From Bacteroidota bacterium (GTDB lineage Bacteria; Bacteroidota; Bacteroidia; Chitinophagales; Chitinophagaceae), in the NCBI GenBank assembly GCA_023429985.1, contig JAEZCV010000077.1, positions 1-38,097 on the forward strand: 38,097 nt of DNA, written 5' to 3'. Shown piece after piece: positions 16,196 through 23,909 of this stretch. The notes under the pieces are model-generated. The model worked only from the letters and a program-made list of their open reading frames with translations, was not told the origin of the DNA and made no database searches. How positions within the stretch are numbered: the stretch's first letter is position 1; each line of letters starts with the position of its first letter. Both the position numbers and the translations under genes were made by a program.

Positions 16196-16909
16196 TCAAA
16201 AATCCAAAGCCTGCAATTCAGCCTTTGTCTCCGCTGTCAACCCCTCATCATCCGTTACTTCCCAAAGCGCCGTTTGCACTACCATCATTTGCGAAAGTCT
16301 GGTAACATCAAACATGCCATTCACAAACATATCGCTGTACCTGATGTTCTTTGGACGAAGAATATTGGTTATTTCTTTTATGCCCGGAGGAACGGTGGCA
16401 GGACCAAAACTGAATGCCTGCAGGTTTCCGCCTGAAGTATATAATTCCGGAACATCCCGTTCAAGGTTGATGCAAAAAACACTGGCAATGATAACAGTTT
16501 CGCTGTGTGCAGGTATGGTTATAGTTTCTAACTCAATAATAATTCCGTTCTGCGTTTCAATAGTATTACTGAGTAAAAGAATCTCTTCGGGGAAATCTAT
16601 AGTAATTGCCTGCCCCGTGGTATTTTCAAGGAATAAACAAACCTTAAATAATCCCCCTGGTAAACCTCGCTGTACGGCAACGGGCACGGGTGCTCCTCCC
16701 TGGATATCTGTCCACCATTGCGCATCGCGAATACTGTCCTTTAATACCACTCCCTGGGGAAGCTGCCAATTGGTTCCGGTAAAAGCCGCTGTTGAAGTTC
16801 CAAATCCCGGCATTCCACCAATAGGATTGACGGGTGCCGGGACATCATCTTTTTTACACGATGAAAATATTACGAACAGAGATAAAAGGGCAGGAAAAAT
16901 TCTTTTCAT
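16196..16909 (-). CDS. Lipoprotein of unknown function
   Basis: I do not recognise this 237-residue protein. It has a lipoprotein signal (FVIFSSC, Cys18) followed by KKDD and a Pro/Gly-rich linker. The mature part is mostly predicted beta (GLFKVCLFLENTTGQAITIDF; ETITIPAHSETVIIASVFCI), like an immunoglobulin-type fold. It ends in a helical stretch (LSQMMVVQTALWEVTDDEGL), which resembles the part of thioester-like or surface proteins where a helix packs on a beta domain, but this is weak. It is a single gene, 115 bp after the tRNA-Pro on the same strand. Confidence 0.7.
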   Translation of the reverse strand: MKRIFPALLSLFVIFSSCKKDDVPAPVNPIGGMPGFGTSTAAFTGTNWQLPQGVVLKDSIRDAQWWTDIQGGAPVPVAVQRGLPGGLFKVCLFLENTTGQAITIDFPEEILLLSNTIETQNGIIIELETITIPAHSETVIIASVFCINLERDVPELYTSGGNLQAFSFGPATVPPGIKEITNILRPKNIRYSDMFVNGMFDVTRLSQMMVVQTALWEVTDDEGLTAETKAELQALDF

Positions 16910-17002
16910 ACAATAATTTAGCGCAAACTAATTACTGTACTATTCCAGAAATCAACAGAAGATATGAATTGATAATTGTACGTACAAGTCTGGAAAATTT
17001 AC

Positions 17003-17023
17003 TGATGAATTGAAGATTCATCA
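17003..17023 (-). terminator. Hairpin after the GNAT gene (weak terminator)
   Basis: A perfect 8-bp inverted repeat, tgatgaat (17003-17010) and attcatca (17016-17023), begins two bases beyond the stop of the acetyltransferase gene. No long T-run follows, so strong intrinsic termination is doubtful. Confidence 0.35.
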
Positions 17024-17024
17024 T

Positions 17025-17549
17025 TTAATCCTGTTCATACTCCAGCAACATCACCCAGTTGGGATTTGAATGATTCTCGGTTAATGGAAATTGAGCTTTT
17101 CCAACAATTTTAAATCCATGCTTTTCGTAAAACCTTATTGCACGGTGATTCTCTACCCAAACATTCAGCCACATCCCTTTATCTCCATGTGCTTTTGAAA
17201 GTTCAATACATTTCTGAAGAAGCGGTTCGCCCAATTTTAAATTGTAAAAAGCTTTTAACAGGTAAAGTCTTTCCAGCTTGGTGACTGGCTCAAGATCTAC
17301 CGCAGCATTTGGTACGTGTGGAATGATTTTAAAATACCCCGCGGCCTGGTCGTTATGATGAACACCGTAAAAAATGTTCCTGTCATCACTTAATTCCATC
17401 CTGCAGTTTGAAGGATTAAATTTCACATCAACATATTTGTTTATGATTTCCGGAGGAGCACTGTGTCCATGTGATTCCAGCAAACTGGTAGCACCAATTT
17501 CAGATAAAATGGGTGCATCGGCCGGCTTAAAAGGTGAAAATCGAATCAT
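17025..17549 (-). CDS. GNAT-family N-acetyltransferase
   Basis: The 174-residue protein has the GNAT fold order. It begins with IRFSPFKPADAPILSEI and has a central strand (AAGYFKIIPH). Helix 3 (LERLYLLKAFYNLKLGEPLLQKCI) follows the position of the acetyl-CoA loop, which is atypical because the usual Q/RxxGxG/A motif is here YNLKLGE. The C-terminal WLNVWVENHRAIRFYEKHGFKIVG is the classic GNAT motif B. It probably transfers acetyl from acetyl-CoA to an unknown amine. A TAATTTTG -7 box lies four bases before its ATG. The substrate cannot be judged from sequence. Confidence 0.88.
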   Translation of the reverse strand: MIRFSPFKPADAPILSEIGATSLLESHGHSAPPEIINKYVDVKFNPSNCRMELSDDRNIFYGVHHNDQAAGYFKIIPHVPNAAVDLEPVTKLERLYLLKAFYNLKLGEPLLQKCIELSKAHGDKGMWLNVWVENHRAIRFYEKHGFKIVGKAQFPLTENHSNPNWVMLLEYEQD

Positions 17550-17553
17550 GCCG

Positions 17554-17561
17554 CAAAATTA
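17554..17561 (-). promoter_or_regulatory. Bacteroidota -7 box (TAATTTTG) for the GNAT gene
   Basis: On the - strand TAATTTTG fits TAnnTTTG exactly and ends four bases before the ATG at 17549, so the mRNA is likely leaderless or nearly so. No clear -33 TTG was seen at the expected distance. Confidence 0.5.
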
Positions 17562-17718
17562 GTAGTGCAAAAAAAATTAAAAGATGACAAAAATCAATCT
17601 TACCAGGAATTTACCATCAATAAACTCCTCAAAAACCTCCACCCAAAAACTTTTGGCTTTCAAACCTTAATAAAGCCTAAATTCTGCCAAAAGATTAGCT
17701 TCTACCCACAATCTTTAC

Positions 17719-17726
17719 TAATTTTG
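17719..17726 (+). promoter_or_regulatory. Bacteroidota -7 box (TAATTTTG) before a 54-codon ORF
   Basis: TAATTTTG fits TAnnTTTG and ends five bases before an ATG at 17732. The spacing matches the other -7 boxes in this window that abut start codons. Confidence 0.4.
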
Positions 17727-17731
17727 ATGCA

Positions 17732-17896
17732 ATGAAGGAAATTATATCATACAAAAATCATAATCATATTACCAGGATCCTGGTAATTGATATGTGTGAT
17801 GGTGACATTTCCTCCTTTACCGAATTTTTCCCTTTTTGTCCGCACCTCTATTATTTCTCCAACTATAAGGACTTTAATACTTATTCCCAGGCCTGA
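17732..17896 (+). CDS. Possible 54-residue protein
   Basis: This small ORF was found by reading the gap between the GNAT gene and the next membrane-protein gene. It encodes 54 residues beginning MKEIISYKNHNHI, with a hydrophobic patch (ITRILVIDM) and an aromatic-rich second half (FTEFFPFCPHLYYF). No family is recognised. The only support is the start codon lying five bases after a good TAnnTTTG box. It may instead be a leader for the downstream genes. Confidence 0.3.
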   Translation: MKEIISYKNHNHITRILVIDMCDGDISSFTEFFPFCPHLYYFSNYKDFNTYSQA

Positions 17897-17953
17897 TCCA
17901 GGTTTGGGGTGATCTTCCGTTAACAGGTTTATTCATTAAGTAAATTTTTTACC

Positions 17954-18133
17954 ATGCCAAAAACCCACAAGTTTTCAGCAGGTGGAACGTCCATAATAGT
18001 TTTCATTTTCCTGATTGTAATTACAGTTAAACAAGGCTTTGTTTCCAGTACTCTCTGGTATTGGTTATTGCCCGTTCAATTTATAATTCTTTTACTGCTC
18101 CTTAACAAAAAAAAGCTGCAGGAAAAATCATGA
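17954..18133 (+). CDS. Small two-helix membrane protein (59 aa)
   Basis: This 59-residue ORF has two hydrophobic segments, GTSIIVFIFLIVIT and WYWLLPVQFIILLLLL, separated by a short loop, with Lys/His-rich ends (MPKTHK; NKKKLQEKS). Its TGA overlaps the ATG of the next gene (ATGA), strong evidence that it is translated and coupled to that gene. A TAAATTTT element about six bases before the ATG resembles a -7 box. No family is recognised; it may be a membrane partner of the next product. Confidence 0.65.
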   Translation: MPKTHKFSAGGTSIIVFIFLIVITVKQGFVSSTLWYWLLPVQFIILLLLLNKKKLQEKS

Positions 18134-18675
18134 ATCCAGGTTTGATCATCATATTATCCCTTTCATTAACAGCAGGACTTCTGCTGTTGCACTATTTCCA
18201 TAAGCGCAAAAGACGTGAAGGAATGAATGATCTCGTTTGCAGGTTCAGCAATCTTGGAACGAAATACAACCTGAGGTTCACAGGTCAGGTTTTGCTTAAA
18301 AATTATATGATGGGCCTCGATGGTCAGAACAGAAAGCTTCTGCTGTTAGGAGGAATTGATGACAGAACCTACCGCGAAACATTAATTGAACTGGACAATG
18401 TAAAAGCTGTGTATTACGAAAAGCAATTTTTGACAAATGATAATACACCGGGTGAAACCGATCCTTTCATTGCTAAAATTATTCTGAAATTTCATTTCAA
18501 AGAAAACCTTCCTTCGGTAATCATTCCATTTTATAACAATGAAATAAATGATGTGCTGTCAATTAAAAAAATGGATAAGAAAGCACGACACTGGCAGGTT
18601 ATGCTAAAGAAAATGCTGCACACAAAAAAAGAAAATCAAACCGAGATCTCCCCGGGTGATGTGTTGGTGACCTGA
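18130..18675 (+). CDS. Membrane-anchored protein of unknown function
   Basis: The 181-residue protein has one N-terminal hydrophobic helix (about 3-22, IIILSLSLTAGLLLLHYF) followed by a basic cluster (HKRKRREG). The remainder is soluble, alternating beta and charged segments (LLLLGGIDDRTYRETLIEL; AKIILKFHFKENLPSVIIPFY), reminiscent of a PH-like or bacterial PH domain, but I cannot assign it. By the positive-inside rule the soluble part would be cytoplasmic. It is coupled to the preceding 59-residue gene and is 56 bp before the FMN-binding enzyme. Confidence 0.75.
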   Translation: MNPGLIIILSLSLTAGLLLLHYFHKRKRREGMNDLVCRFSNLGTKYNLRFTGQVLLKNYMMGLDGQNRKLLLLGGIDDRTYRETLIELDNVKAVYYEKQFLTNDNTPGETDPFIAKIILKFHFKENLPSVIIPFYNNEINDVLSIKKMDKKARHWQVMLKKMLHTKKENQTEISPGDVLVT

Positions 18676-18731
18676 TCGATCCATCGTCCTGATTCTTTAA
18701 CTATTTCAAAAATTTAATTCATAAAATAATA

Positions 18732-20291
18732 ATGAAACCAAATTCATTAAGGGTTTCTGTAAGTACCCTTATTATTCTAATCATTGCAGTGTTAACTTTT
18801 GGTGCATTCAGTTATGCATTAAACGGTGGAAATAAAGTGGTACCGTTTATTTTCCTGGGAATGCTCGTAATTGCGCTGCGCGACAGGATGCAGAAGCGGC
18901 ATAGCATATTGCATAATTATCCTCTGCTTGGCCATTTCAGGTATTTACTGGAATCTATTCGGCCAGAGATAAGGCAGTATTTTTTTGAATCTGACCTGGA
19001 TGGAAAACCTTTTAACAGGCGACAGCGTTCCATTATTTACCAGCGTGCAAAAAACCAAAAACAAACGGTGGCATTTGGCATGCAGGCAAACCCGCTTCAA
19101 CCCGGGTATGAATGGGCCGCACACTCTATTTATCCTGTTAATTTAAAAAGCGCTGACCTTAGGGTCTGGATCGGCAATTCTCAATGTAGCCAGCCCTATC
19201 ATGCGAGCATTTACAACATTGCTGCTATGAGCTATGGAGCGCTCAGCAAAACTGCAATTGAGTCGCTAAACACAGGTGCGAAACTGGGTGGGTTTGCCCA
19301 TAATACAGGTGAAGGTGGCATTAGTGATTATCACCTGAAAGGTGGTGACCTTATCTGGCAAATTGGAACCGGTTATTTTGGTTGCCGTGATACAGATGGC
19401 AATTTTAATTCCGCCGCCTTTCAAAGAAATGCCCTGAAGCCTGAAGTAAAAATGATTGAGTTGAAATTATCGCAGGGCGCAAAGCCTGGACATGGTGGAA
19501 TACTTCCGGGTACAAAGAACACTCCCGAAATAGCTGCCATTCGTTTGGTTGTTCCCGGCACAACAGTTCATTCTCCTTCAGCACATACAGCTTTTGAAGA
19601 TGAACATGGTTTACTTAGGTTCATCCATTTGCTACGTGAACTGAGCGGTGGTAAACCTGTTGGATTTAAGTTATGTATTGGCGATAAAGAAGAATTCATA
19701 AACATCTGTTCCGCTATTTGCACTACAGGAATTCTTCCCGATTTTATTTCCATTGATGGTGGTGAGGGTGGCACAGGGGCTGCCCCTCTTGAATTTACCG
19801 ACCATCTCGGAATGCCTTTATATGATGCTGTTGCATTTGCAAAGCAAACCCTGGATGAATTTGGATTGTCATCTCATGTGAAAATTATTGCTTCAGGCAA
19901 AATAGTTACAGGATTCGACATCCTCAAAGTGCTTTCCATTGGGGCATCAGCGTGTTATAGCGCCAGGGGAATGATGATGGCTTTGGGATGCATACAGGCA
20001 TTGATTTGCGATAGTGGCAGATGTCCTGTTGGTGTAGCAACGCAGGATCCAAAGCTCTATAAAGGTCTTCACCCTGCTGATAAGAAAGTACGAGTGGCCA
20101 GCTTTCACCGTAATACTATTGAAGCCACCAAAGAACTTATGGAATCCTGTGGCTTCAAATCAATTGAAAGGATCGATCCTAAAAAATTTTTTCGCAGGAT
20201 TAATGAAGTGGAGACAAAAAGTTTCGAACAGATTTACTTCCCCATGAAAACAAATCCATATCAACAAAAAGAACAATCACTCTTAAATTAA
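18732..20291 (+). CDS. FMN-binding glutamate synthase family protein
   Basis: The 519-residue protein has two N-terminal hydrophobic segments (about 8-27 and 36-48) and then the FMN/synthase domain of glutamate synthase. Recognisable parts include AAMSYGALSKTAIESLN, NTGEGGISDYH, the KPGHGGILPG loop, ISIDGGEGGTGAAPLEF and KIIASGKIVTGFD. A 3Fe-4S cluster motif, C-x5-C-x4-C, lies in CIQALICDSGRCPVG. The glutaminase domain of full GltB is absent, so this is the stand-alone membrane-tethered subfamily whose substrate is unknown. It ends five bases before the Rnk-like gene, and the pair is almost certainly co-transcribed. Confidence 0.92.
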   Translation: MKPNSLRVSVSTLIILIIAVLTFGAFSYALNGGNKVVPFIFLGMLVIALRDRMQKRHSILHNYPLLGHFRYLLESIRPEIRQYFFESDLDGKPFNRRQRSIIYQRAKNQKQTVAFGMQANPLQPGYEWAAHSIYPVNLKSADLRVWIGNSQCSQPYHASIYNIAAMSYGALSKTAIESLNTGAKLGGFAHNTGEGGISDYHLKGGDLIWQIGTGYFGCRDTDGNFNSAAFQRNALKPEVKMIELKLSQGAKPGHGGILPGTKNTPEIAAIRLVVPGTTVHSPSAHTAFEDEHGLLRFIHLLRELSGGKPVGFKLCIGDKEEFINICSAICTTGILPDFISIDGGEGGTGAAPLEFTDHLGMPLYDAVAFAKQTLDEFGLSSHVKIIASGKIVTGFDILKVLSIGASACYSARGMMMALGCIQALICDSGRCPVGVATQDPKLYKGLHPADKKVRVASFHRNTIEATKELMESCGFKSIERIDPKKFFRRINEVETKSFEQIYFPMKTNPYQQKEQSLLN

Positions 20292-20296
20292 ATTAT

Positions 20297-20692
20297 ATGC
20301 AGAAAATAAAAGAACAACTTCTTTTGTCAAAAGAAGACCGTGAAATTATTCTTTCTTACCTCCAGAACAGCGTAAGCCGAACAACGTTTAACAGGCATGA
20401 AGCCGAGGACCTGAAATCGGAGTTGAACCGTGCAAAAATTGTAAAAAAGGACAGCCTGCCTAAAGATGTAGTGCGCCTGAACTCAACGGTCAGGATTAGG
20501 GAAGAAGAAAAGGGAAAAGAAATGAAAGTGACTATAGTTACACCCGAAAAAGCCGACATAAAATTGAACAGGATTTCGGTAATGTCACCAGTAGGTACAG
20601 CTCTTATCGGGTTCAGGGAGGGTCAACTGGTTAGCTGGAACGTTCCTTCGGGTAAAAAACAGTTTACTATAATGGAAGTTCAAAACGATTAA
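20297..20692 (+). CDS. GreA/GreB C-terminal-domain protein (Rnk-like)
   Basis: The 131-residue protein has a short helical N-terminus (about 1-50) and a GreA/GreB C-terminal FKBP-like domain: VVRLNSTVRIRE, then IKLNRISVMSPVGTALIGFREGQLVSWNVPSGKKQFTI in pieces. The usual long coiled-coil with acidic tip that stimulates RNA cleavage is too short here, which fits Rnk-type proteins that bind RNA polymerase without cleavage activity. The gene follows the FMN enzyme by five bases and is followed by a terminator. Confidence 0.85.
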   Translation: MQKIKEQLLLSKEDREIILSYLQNSVSRTTFNRHEAEDLKSELNRAKIVKKDSLPKDVVRLNSTVRIREEEKGKEMKVTIVTPEKADIKLNRISVMSPVGTALIGFREGQLVSWNVPSGKKQFTIMEVQND

Positions 20693-20696
20693 ATTG

Positions 20697-20725
20697 TAAA
20701 AGGCCATGATCATTCATGGCTTTTT
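20697..20725 (+). terminator. Rho-independent terminator after the Rnk-like gene
   Basis: The stem gccatga (20703-20709) pairs with tcatggc (20714-20720) around loop tcat, preceded by AAAA and followed by TTTTT. It closes the apparent 17954-20692 operon. Confidence 0.8.
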
Positions 20726-20838
20726 ACGTATATAAAAAAGCAGTTCATACCATAATAATGAAGGTTCATACATTTTAATCAGTTCAATACAACAACATTC
20801 TCTAGTTTGTGCGTTTAAACATTTTAAATATCAACCTG

Positions 20839-21543
20839 GTGAAAAATATTCTGATCATAACTTTATTTGTCCTGCTCTTTACTTCCTGCAATAAAATCAC
20901 AGGGGAGGGTCCCATTGTTCATCAGGAAAGAAATATTTCCGGGTTTACGGGAATTGATCTTCGAATGCCGGGGGATGTTTATGTTACACCCGGGCCCACA
21001 TTTGATGTGGAACTGAATGCTCAGCAAAATATCCTGGATGTTATGGAAACTTATGTTGAGGGTAACAGTTTAATTATTCGTATTAAAAACGACGTATCTC
21101 TCAAAAAACATGAACCTATTTCAATATTCATCAGCCTGCCAGTTGTTCAATCAGTCAGGATCAGTGGTTCGGGAAATATCAATTGCCCAGATTCAATCTT
21201 TTCTACCAATTTCACAACAGATATAAGTGGTTCCGGAAATATCAACCTTGCTCATGTGAAAGCCAGTCAACTGAATGCAAATATCAGCGGCTCGGGCAGC
21301 ACAAGAATAAACGGTGGTGATGCACCCATCGCTTTATTAAACATCAGTGGAAGTGGGAATTTTCATTTACTCAATTTTGCAACTCAAACTATGTCAACCA
21401 CCACCAGCGGGTCGGGGAATATGTTTGTAAATGTTGCCAACAATTTAAACGCAACTATCTCAGGTAGCGGCTCGGTGCATTATCTTGGAAATCCTGTGGT
21501 AAATTCAACAATTTCAGGCTCGGGTATTGTCAAGAAAATTTAA
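20839..21543 (+). CDS. Head GIN domain lipoprotein (DUF2807)
   Basis: The product of about 234 residues is a lipoprotein (VLLFTSC) with a right-handed repeat region in which SGSGN recurs about every 20 residues (VRISGSGNI, DISGSGNINL, NISGSGSTRI, TTSGSGNMFV, TISGSGSVHY). This is the head GIN/DUF2807 family, predicted to form a beta-helix on the cell surface; function is unknown. The start is uncertain: GTG at 20839 gives a compact signal peptide, while an in-frame GTG at 20809 adds ten residues. It is a single-gene unit between a terminator and the Crp/Fnr gene. Confidence 0.88.
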   Translation: MKNILIITLFVLLFTSCNKITGEGPIVHQERNISGFTGIDLRMPGDVYVTPGPTFDVELNAQQNILDVMETYVEGNSLIIRIKNDVSLKKHEPISIFISLPVVQSVRISGSGNINCPDSIFSTNFTTDISGSGNINLAHVKASQLNANISGSGSTRINGGDAPIALLNISGSGNFHLLNFATQTMSTTTSGSGNMFVNVANNLNATISGSGSVHYLGNPVVNSTISGSGIVKKI

Positions 21544-21617
21544 ATAAGAAGTGGTCTTTTCTTATAACTCCACACACAATTCATATTACTTAGAAATAAC
21601 ACTTATTTTTAGGCGGT

Positions 21618-22193
21618 ATGTTTGAGAGACTTACCAACTCCATAAATGAAAAAGTTGCAATAAGCCAGGAAGAACTGGAAATTATTAAAAGCCATTTTAC
21701 ACCTAAAAAATTAAGAAAGCGCCAATACCTTTTACAGGAAGGTGATATATGCACCAGGATGGCTTTTGTTGAAAAAGGTTCGCTGATCTCTTACTCTATC
21801 GATAATAAAGGTGTACAACATGTAATGCAATTTGCTTTTGAAGACTACTGGATCTCTGATCTTTATAGCTTTTTTACAAAAGAACCTTCACGTTTTAATA
21901 TTGAAGCAATGGAGGATTCTGAATTGTTGCTTTTGGACTGGGAAAATCATCATAAGCTCCTAAATAAAATTCCTCCGTACGAATCTTATACAAGAATCCT
22001 TTACCAGAATGCATACATCGCACTGCAAAGAAGATTGGAGGGCACCCTCGGGCAATCGGCTGAAGAAAAATATCTCAACCTCGTTAACCAGCACCCACTT
22101 ATACTAAAACGCGTTCCACTCAACCTCATCGCCTCATTTCTGGGCGTTACCCCTGAAACGCTCAGCCGCATCAGGAAACAATTATCTAAATAA
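21618..22193 (+). CDS. Crp/Fnr-family transcriptional regulator
   Basis: The 191-residue protein has an N-terminal cyclic-nucleotide-binding-like fold (about 20-115: LRKRQYLLQEGD, RMAFVEKGSLISYS, then DSELLLLDWENH). A short C-terminal winged helix has the recognition helix LNLIASFLGVTPETLSRIRKQL. It lacks the four cysteines of FNR and the Arg/Ser cAMP site of CRP is not evident, so its signal is unknown; many Bacteroidota relatives respond to redox or envelope stress. It precedes the Rossmann, YceI and DoxX genes on the same strand and may control them. A TATTTTTA element six bases upstream resembles a -7 box. Confidence 0.9.
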   Translation: MFERLTNSINEKVAISQEELEIIKSHFTPKKLRKRQYLLQEGDICTRMAFVEKGSLISYSIDNKGVQHVMQFAFEDYWISDLYSFFTKEPSRFNIEAMEDSELLLLDWENHHKLLNKIPPYESYTRILYQNAYIALQRRLEGTLGQSAEEKYLNLVNQHPLILKRVPLNLIASFLGVTPETLSRIRKQLSK

Positions 22194-22232
22194 CTCTTGA
22201 TCCATATCAAGGCCATTTCTTATCATTAGTCA

Positions 22233-22263
22233 TTGAGCAGCAACAGGTTGCTTGGTAGCTTTG
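22233..22263 (+). promoter_or_regulatory. Promoter of the Rossmann-fold protein gene
   Basis: TTG at 22233-22235 and TAGCTTTG at 22256-22263 are separated by 20 bases, matching the Bacteroidota -33/-7 arrangement. This argues that the in-frame TTG at 22233 is the -33 element and not a start codon, placing the true start at ATG 22281. Confidence 0.55.
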
Positions 22264-22280
22264 CTTATCAATTACCTGAT

Positions 22281-22754
22281 ATGTCAAATCCTGTTACCCT
22301 TTCAATAATCGGAGCCGGCGGAAAAACCGGCTCAGCCATTGCAAAAGCATTATCCGGTTATTACCGATTGCTGCTTTCAGCAAAAGAATTAGCTACGCTG
22401 GAGGTCCTCCAAACTGAAATCATGAATCATTCGCCTGCAGCTGAAATTGAGCCTGTAATATGCTCAAAAGATGCATGCTGGGAGGCAGACATTATAATTC
22501 TTGCTGTAGGCAGTGAAAAGGAAAAAGAAGTGGCCGATGTAATTAGAGAAGTGGCAGCGAACAAAACTGTAATAAGGTTAAAAACTAATGCATACCAGGA
22601 CTGGGATAAAACTGAATTGCAAAAATTGCTTCCCCACTCCCACATCATACATGCCGATGGAATAGCCGTAAATGAAAGTTATGCTGATGAAAATATTAAT
22701 AACATACTGGCCATTATCGGATCCTGCATGGCTGGCACTTCCCTGAATCCGTAA
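22281..22754 (+). CDS. Small Rossmann-fold NAD(P)-binding protein (F420/NADP-reductase-like)
   Basis: The 157-residue protein begins with VTLSIIGAGGKTGSAIAKAL, a dinucleotide-binding GxGGxxG loop. A second strand with the helix that would select the cofactor follows (YRLLLSAKELATLEVL), then the ADIIILAVGSEKEKEV block typical of the NADP oxidoreductase/F420-dependent family. It is short and lacks the C-terminal substrate domain of that family, so it is either a single-domain binder or a partial enzyme. Its substrate is unknown. It has its own promoter and lies 48 bp upstream of yceI. Confidence 0.75.
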   Translation: MSNPVTLSIIGAGGKTGSAIAKALSGYYRLLLSAKELATLEVLQTEIMNHSPAAEIEPVICSKDACWEADIIILAVGSEKEKEVADVIREVAANKTVIRLKTNAYQDWDKTELQKLLPHSHIIHADGIAVNESYADENINNILAIIGSCMAGTSLNP

Positions 22755-22802
22755 TCGAATAACAGAAATTAAATTAAATAAATAATCAACAAACAAAACA
22801 CA

Positions 22803-23372
22803 ATGAAAAAGTTCGCATTTATTATTCCAGTTCTAATAGTTCTAACAGCCTTTGGTACCGTAAATCTTTGGAACAACGATGACGCCCATTCGCAATTAGG
22901 ATTTACTGTTAAACACATGGGTATCGCCGACATTTCGGGAACCTTTAATGATTTTGATGTTACCATCAATTCATCCAAATCTGATTTCAGCGATGCTGAA
23001 TTTGAGCTCACAGCCAGAGTTGCATCTATTGATACAAGAGTGACTGCAAGAGACAATCACCTGAAAAGTGCTGATTTTTTCGATGCAGAACAATACCCCA
23101 TCATTCATTTTAAAACTACTTCTATTAAAAAGAAAGGAAAAAACAAATACAACCTTAAGGGCGATCTTACCATGCATGGTATCACCAAACCGGTAACAAT
23201 GAAATTAAAATATAATGGAACTGTGGTAGATGAGAAAACAAAAAATCAAACTGCAGGATTCCAGTTAACCGGAACCATTAAGCGTTCCGACTTTAATATC
23301 GGAAGTGGCTTCCCTGCCCCCATGATCAGTGATGAAGTTCGTATTAAAGCAGATGGTGAATTCAAAAAATAA
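22803..23372 (+). CDS. YceI-family periplasmic lipid-binding protein
   Basis: The 189-residue protein has a signal peptide (about 1-20) and the YceI lipocalin-like barrel: SQLGFTVKHMGIADISGTF near residues 31-49, DARVTARDN-like loop (DTRVTARDNHLKSADFFDAE), and HGITKPVTMKLKY. YceI proteins bind isoprenoid or fatty-acyl chains in a lipocalin-like pocket and are envelope-stress associated. It is followed 11 bp later by a DoxX gene, a pairing often seen in Bacteroidota. Confidence 0.92.
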   Translation: MKKFAFIIPVLIVLTAFGTVNLWNNDDAHSQLGFTVKHMGIADISGTFNDFDVTINSSKSDFSDAEFELTARVASIDTRVTARDNHLKSADFFDAEQYPIIHFKTTSIKKKGKNKYNLKGDLTMHGITKPVTMKLKYNGTVVDEKTKNQTAGFQLTGTIKRSDFNIGSGFPAPMISDEVRIKADGEFKK

Positions 23373-23383
23373 TACTGAAACTC

Positions 23384-23848
23384 ATGAAAAAATTAATAAC
23401 CGTTACTGAAACTTCCCCGGCAATTGATATGGCCTTGTTTGCAGCAAGAATTGGATTGGGAACACTTATGCTGGCACATGGTATACCAAAAATGCTAATG
23501 TTAATTTCTGGAGGGCCTGTTAGTTTTCCGGGAGTAATGGGCATGAGCCCTGAACTGTCACTTTCACTGGCAGTTTTTGCAGAAGTATTGTGCTCTGTGT
23601 TGATCATTGCCGGGATAGGCACCAGGCTGGCCACCATTCCACTGATCGTTACTATGCTGGTGGCAATTCTGGTTATTCATTCAGGTGATCCATTTGCGAA
23701 AATTGAACCAGGACTACAATATCTAACTGGTTATGTGATTTTATTACTGGCAGGAAGCGGTAAATATTCATTTGATTATTTACTACAGAAAAAAATGAAA
23801 CCTGTCAGAATAAAGAAGTTAACAGAAGGAAGATCATTAAGAATTTAG
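23384..23848 (+). CDS. DoxX-family membrane protein
   Basis: The 154-residue protein has four hydrophobic segments and DoxX features: ARIGLGTLMLAHGIPKML, then AEVLCSVLIIAGIGTRLATIPL and VILLLAGSGKYSFDYLL. DoxX-like proteins are small inner-membrane proteins, some tied to quinone or thiosulfate redox and oxidative-stress complexes. The role here is unknown. It is the last gene of the Crp/Fnr-YceI-DoxX group and reads into a shared bidirectional terminator. Confidence 0.9.
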   Translation: MKKLITVTETSPAIDMALFAARIGLGTLMLAHGIPKMLMLISGGPVSFPGVMGMSPELSLSLAVFAEVLCSVLIIAGIGTRLATIPLIVTMLVAILVIHSGDPFAKIEPGLQYLTGYVILLLAGSGKYSFDYLLQKKMKPVRIKKLTEGRSLRI

Positions 23849-23880
23849 GCAGGATTAATCTATGAAGAACAACGATGAAA

Positions 23881-23904
23881 AAAGCCCCGATCATTCGGGG
23901 CTTT
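23881..23904. terminator. Bidirectional terminator between doxX and the astacin-like gene
   Basis: The 10-bp stem aaagccccga (23881-23890) pairs with tcggggcttt (23895-23904) around a four-base loop and is flanked by A and T runs on both sides. It lies between two convergent genes and serves both. Confidence 0.88.
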
Positions 23905-23909
23905 TTAAT

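Noticed and set aside
16314..16916. A 200-residue + strand ORF opposite the unknown lipoprotein gene
   Set aside because: The - strand frame has a textbook lipoprotein signal and normal composition; the + strand frame is its antisense shadow.
22233..22280. TTG start for the Rossmann-fold protein
   Set aside because: The TTG fits the -33 position of a promoter whose -7 box is TAGCTTTG at 22256-22263, so it is upstream of the transcript start.
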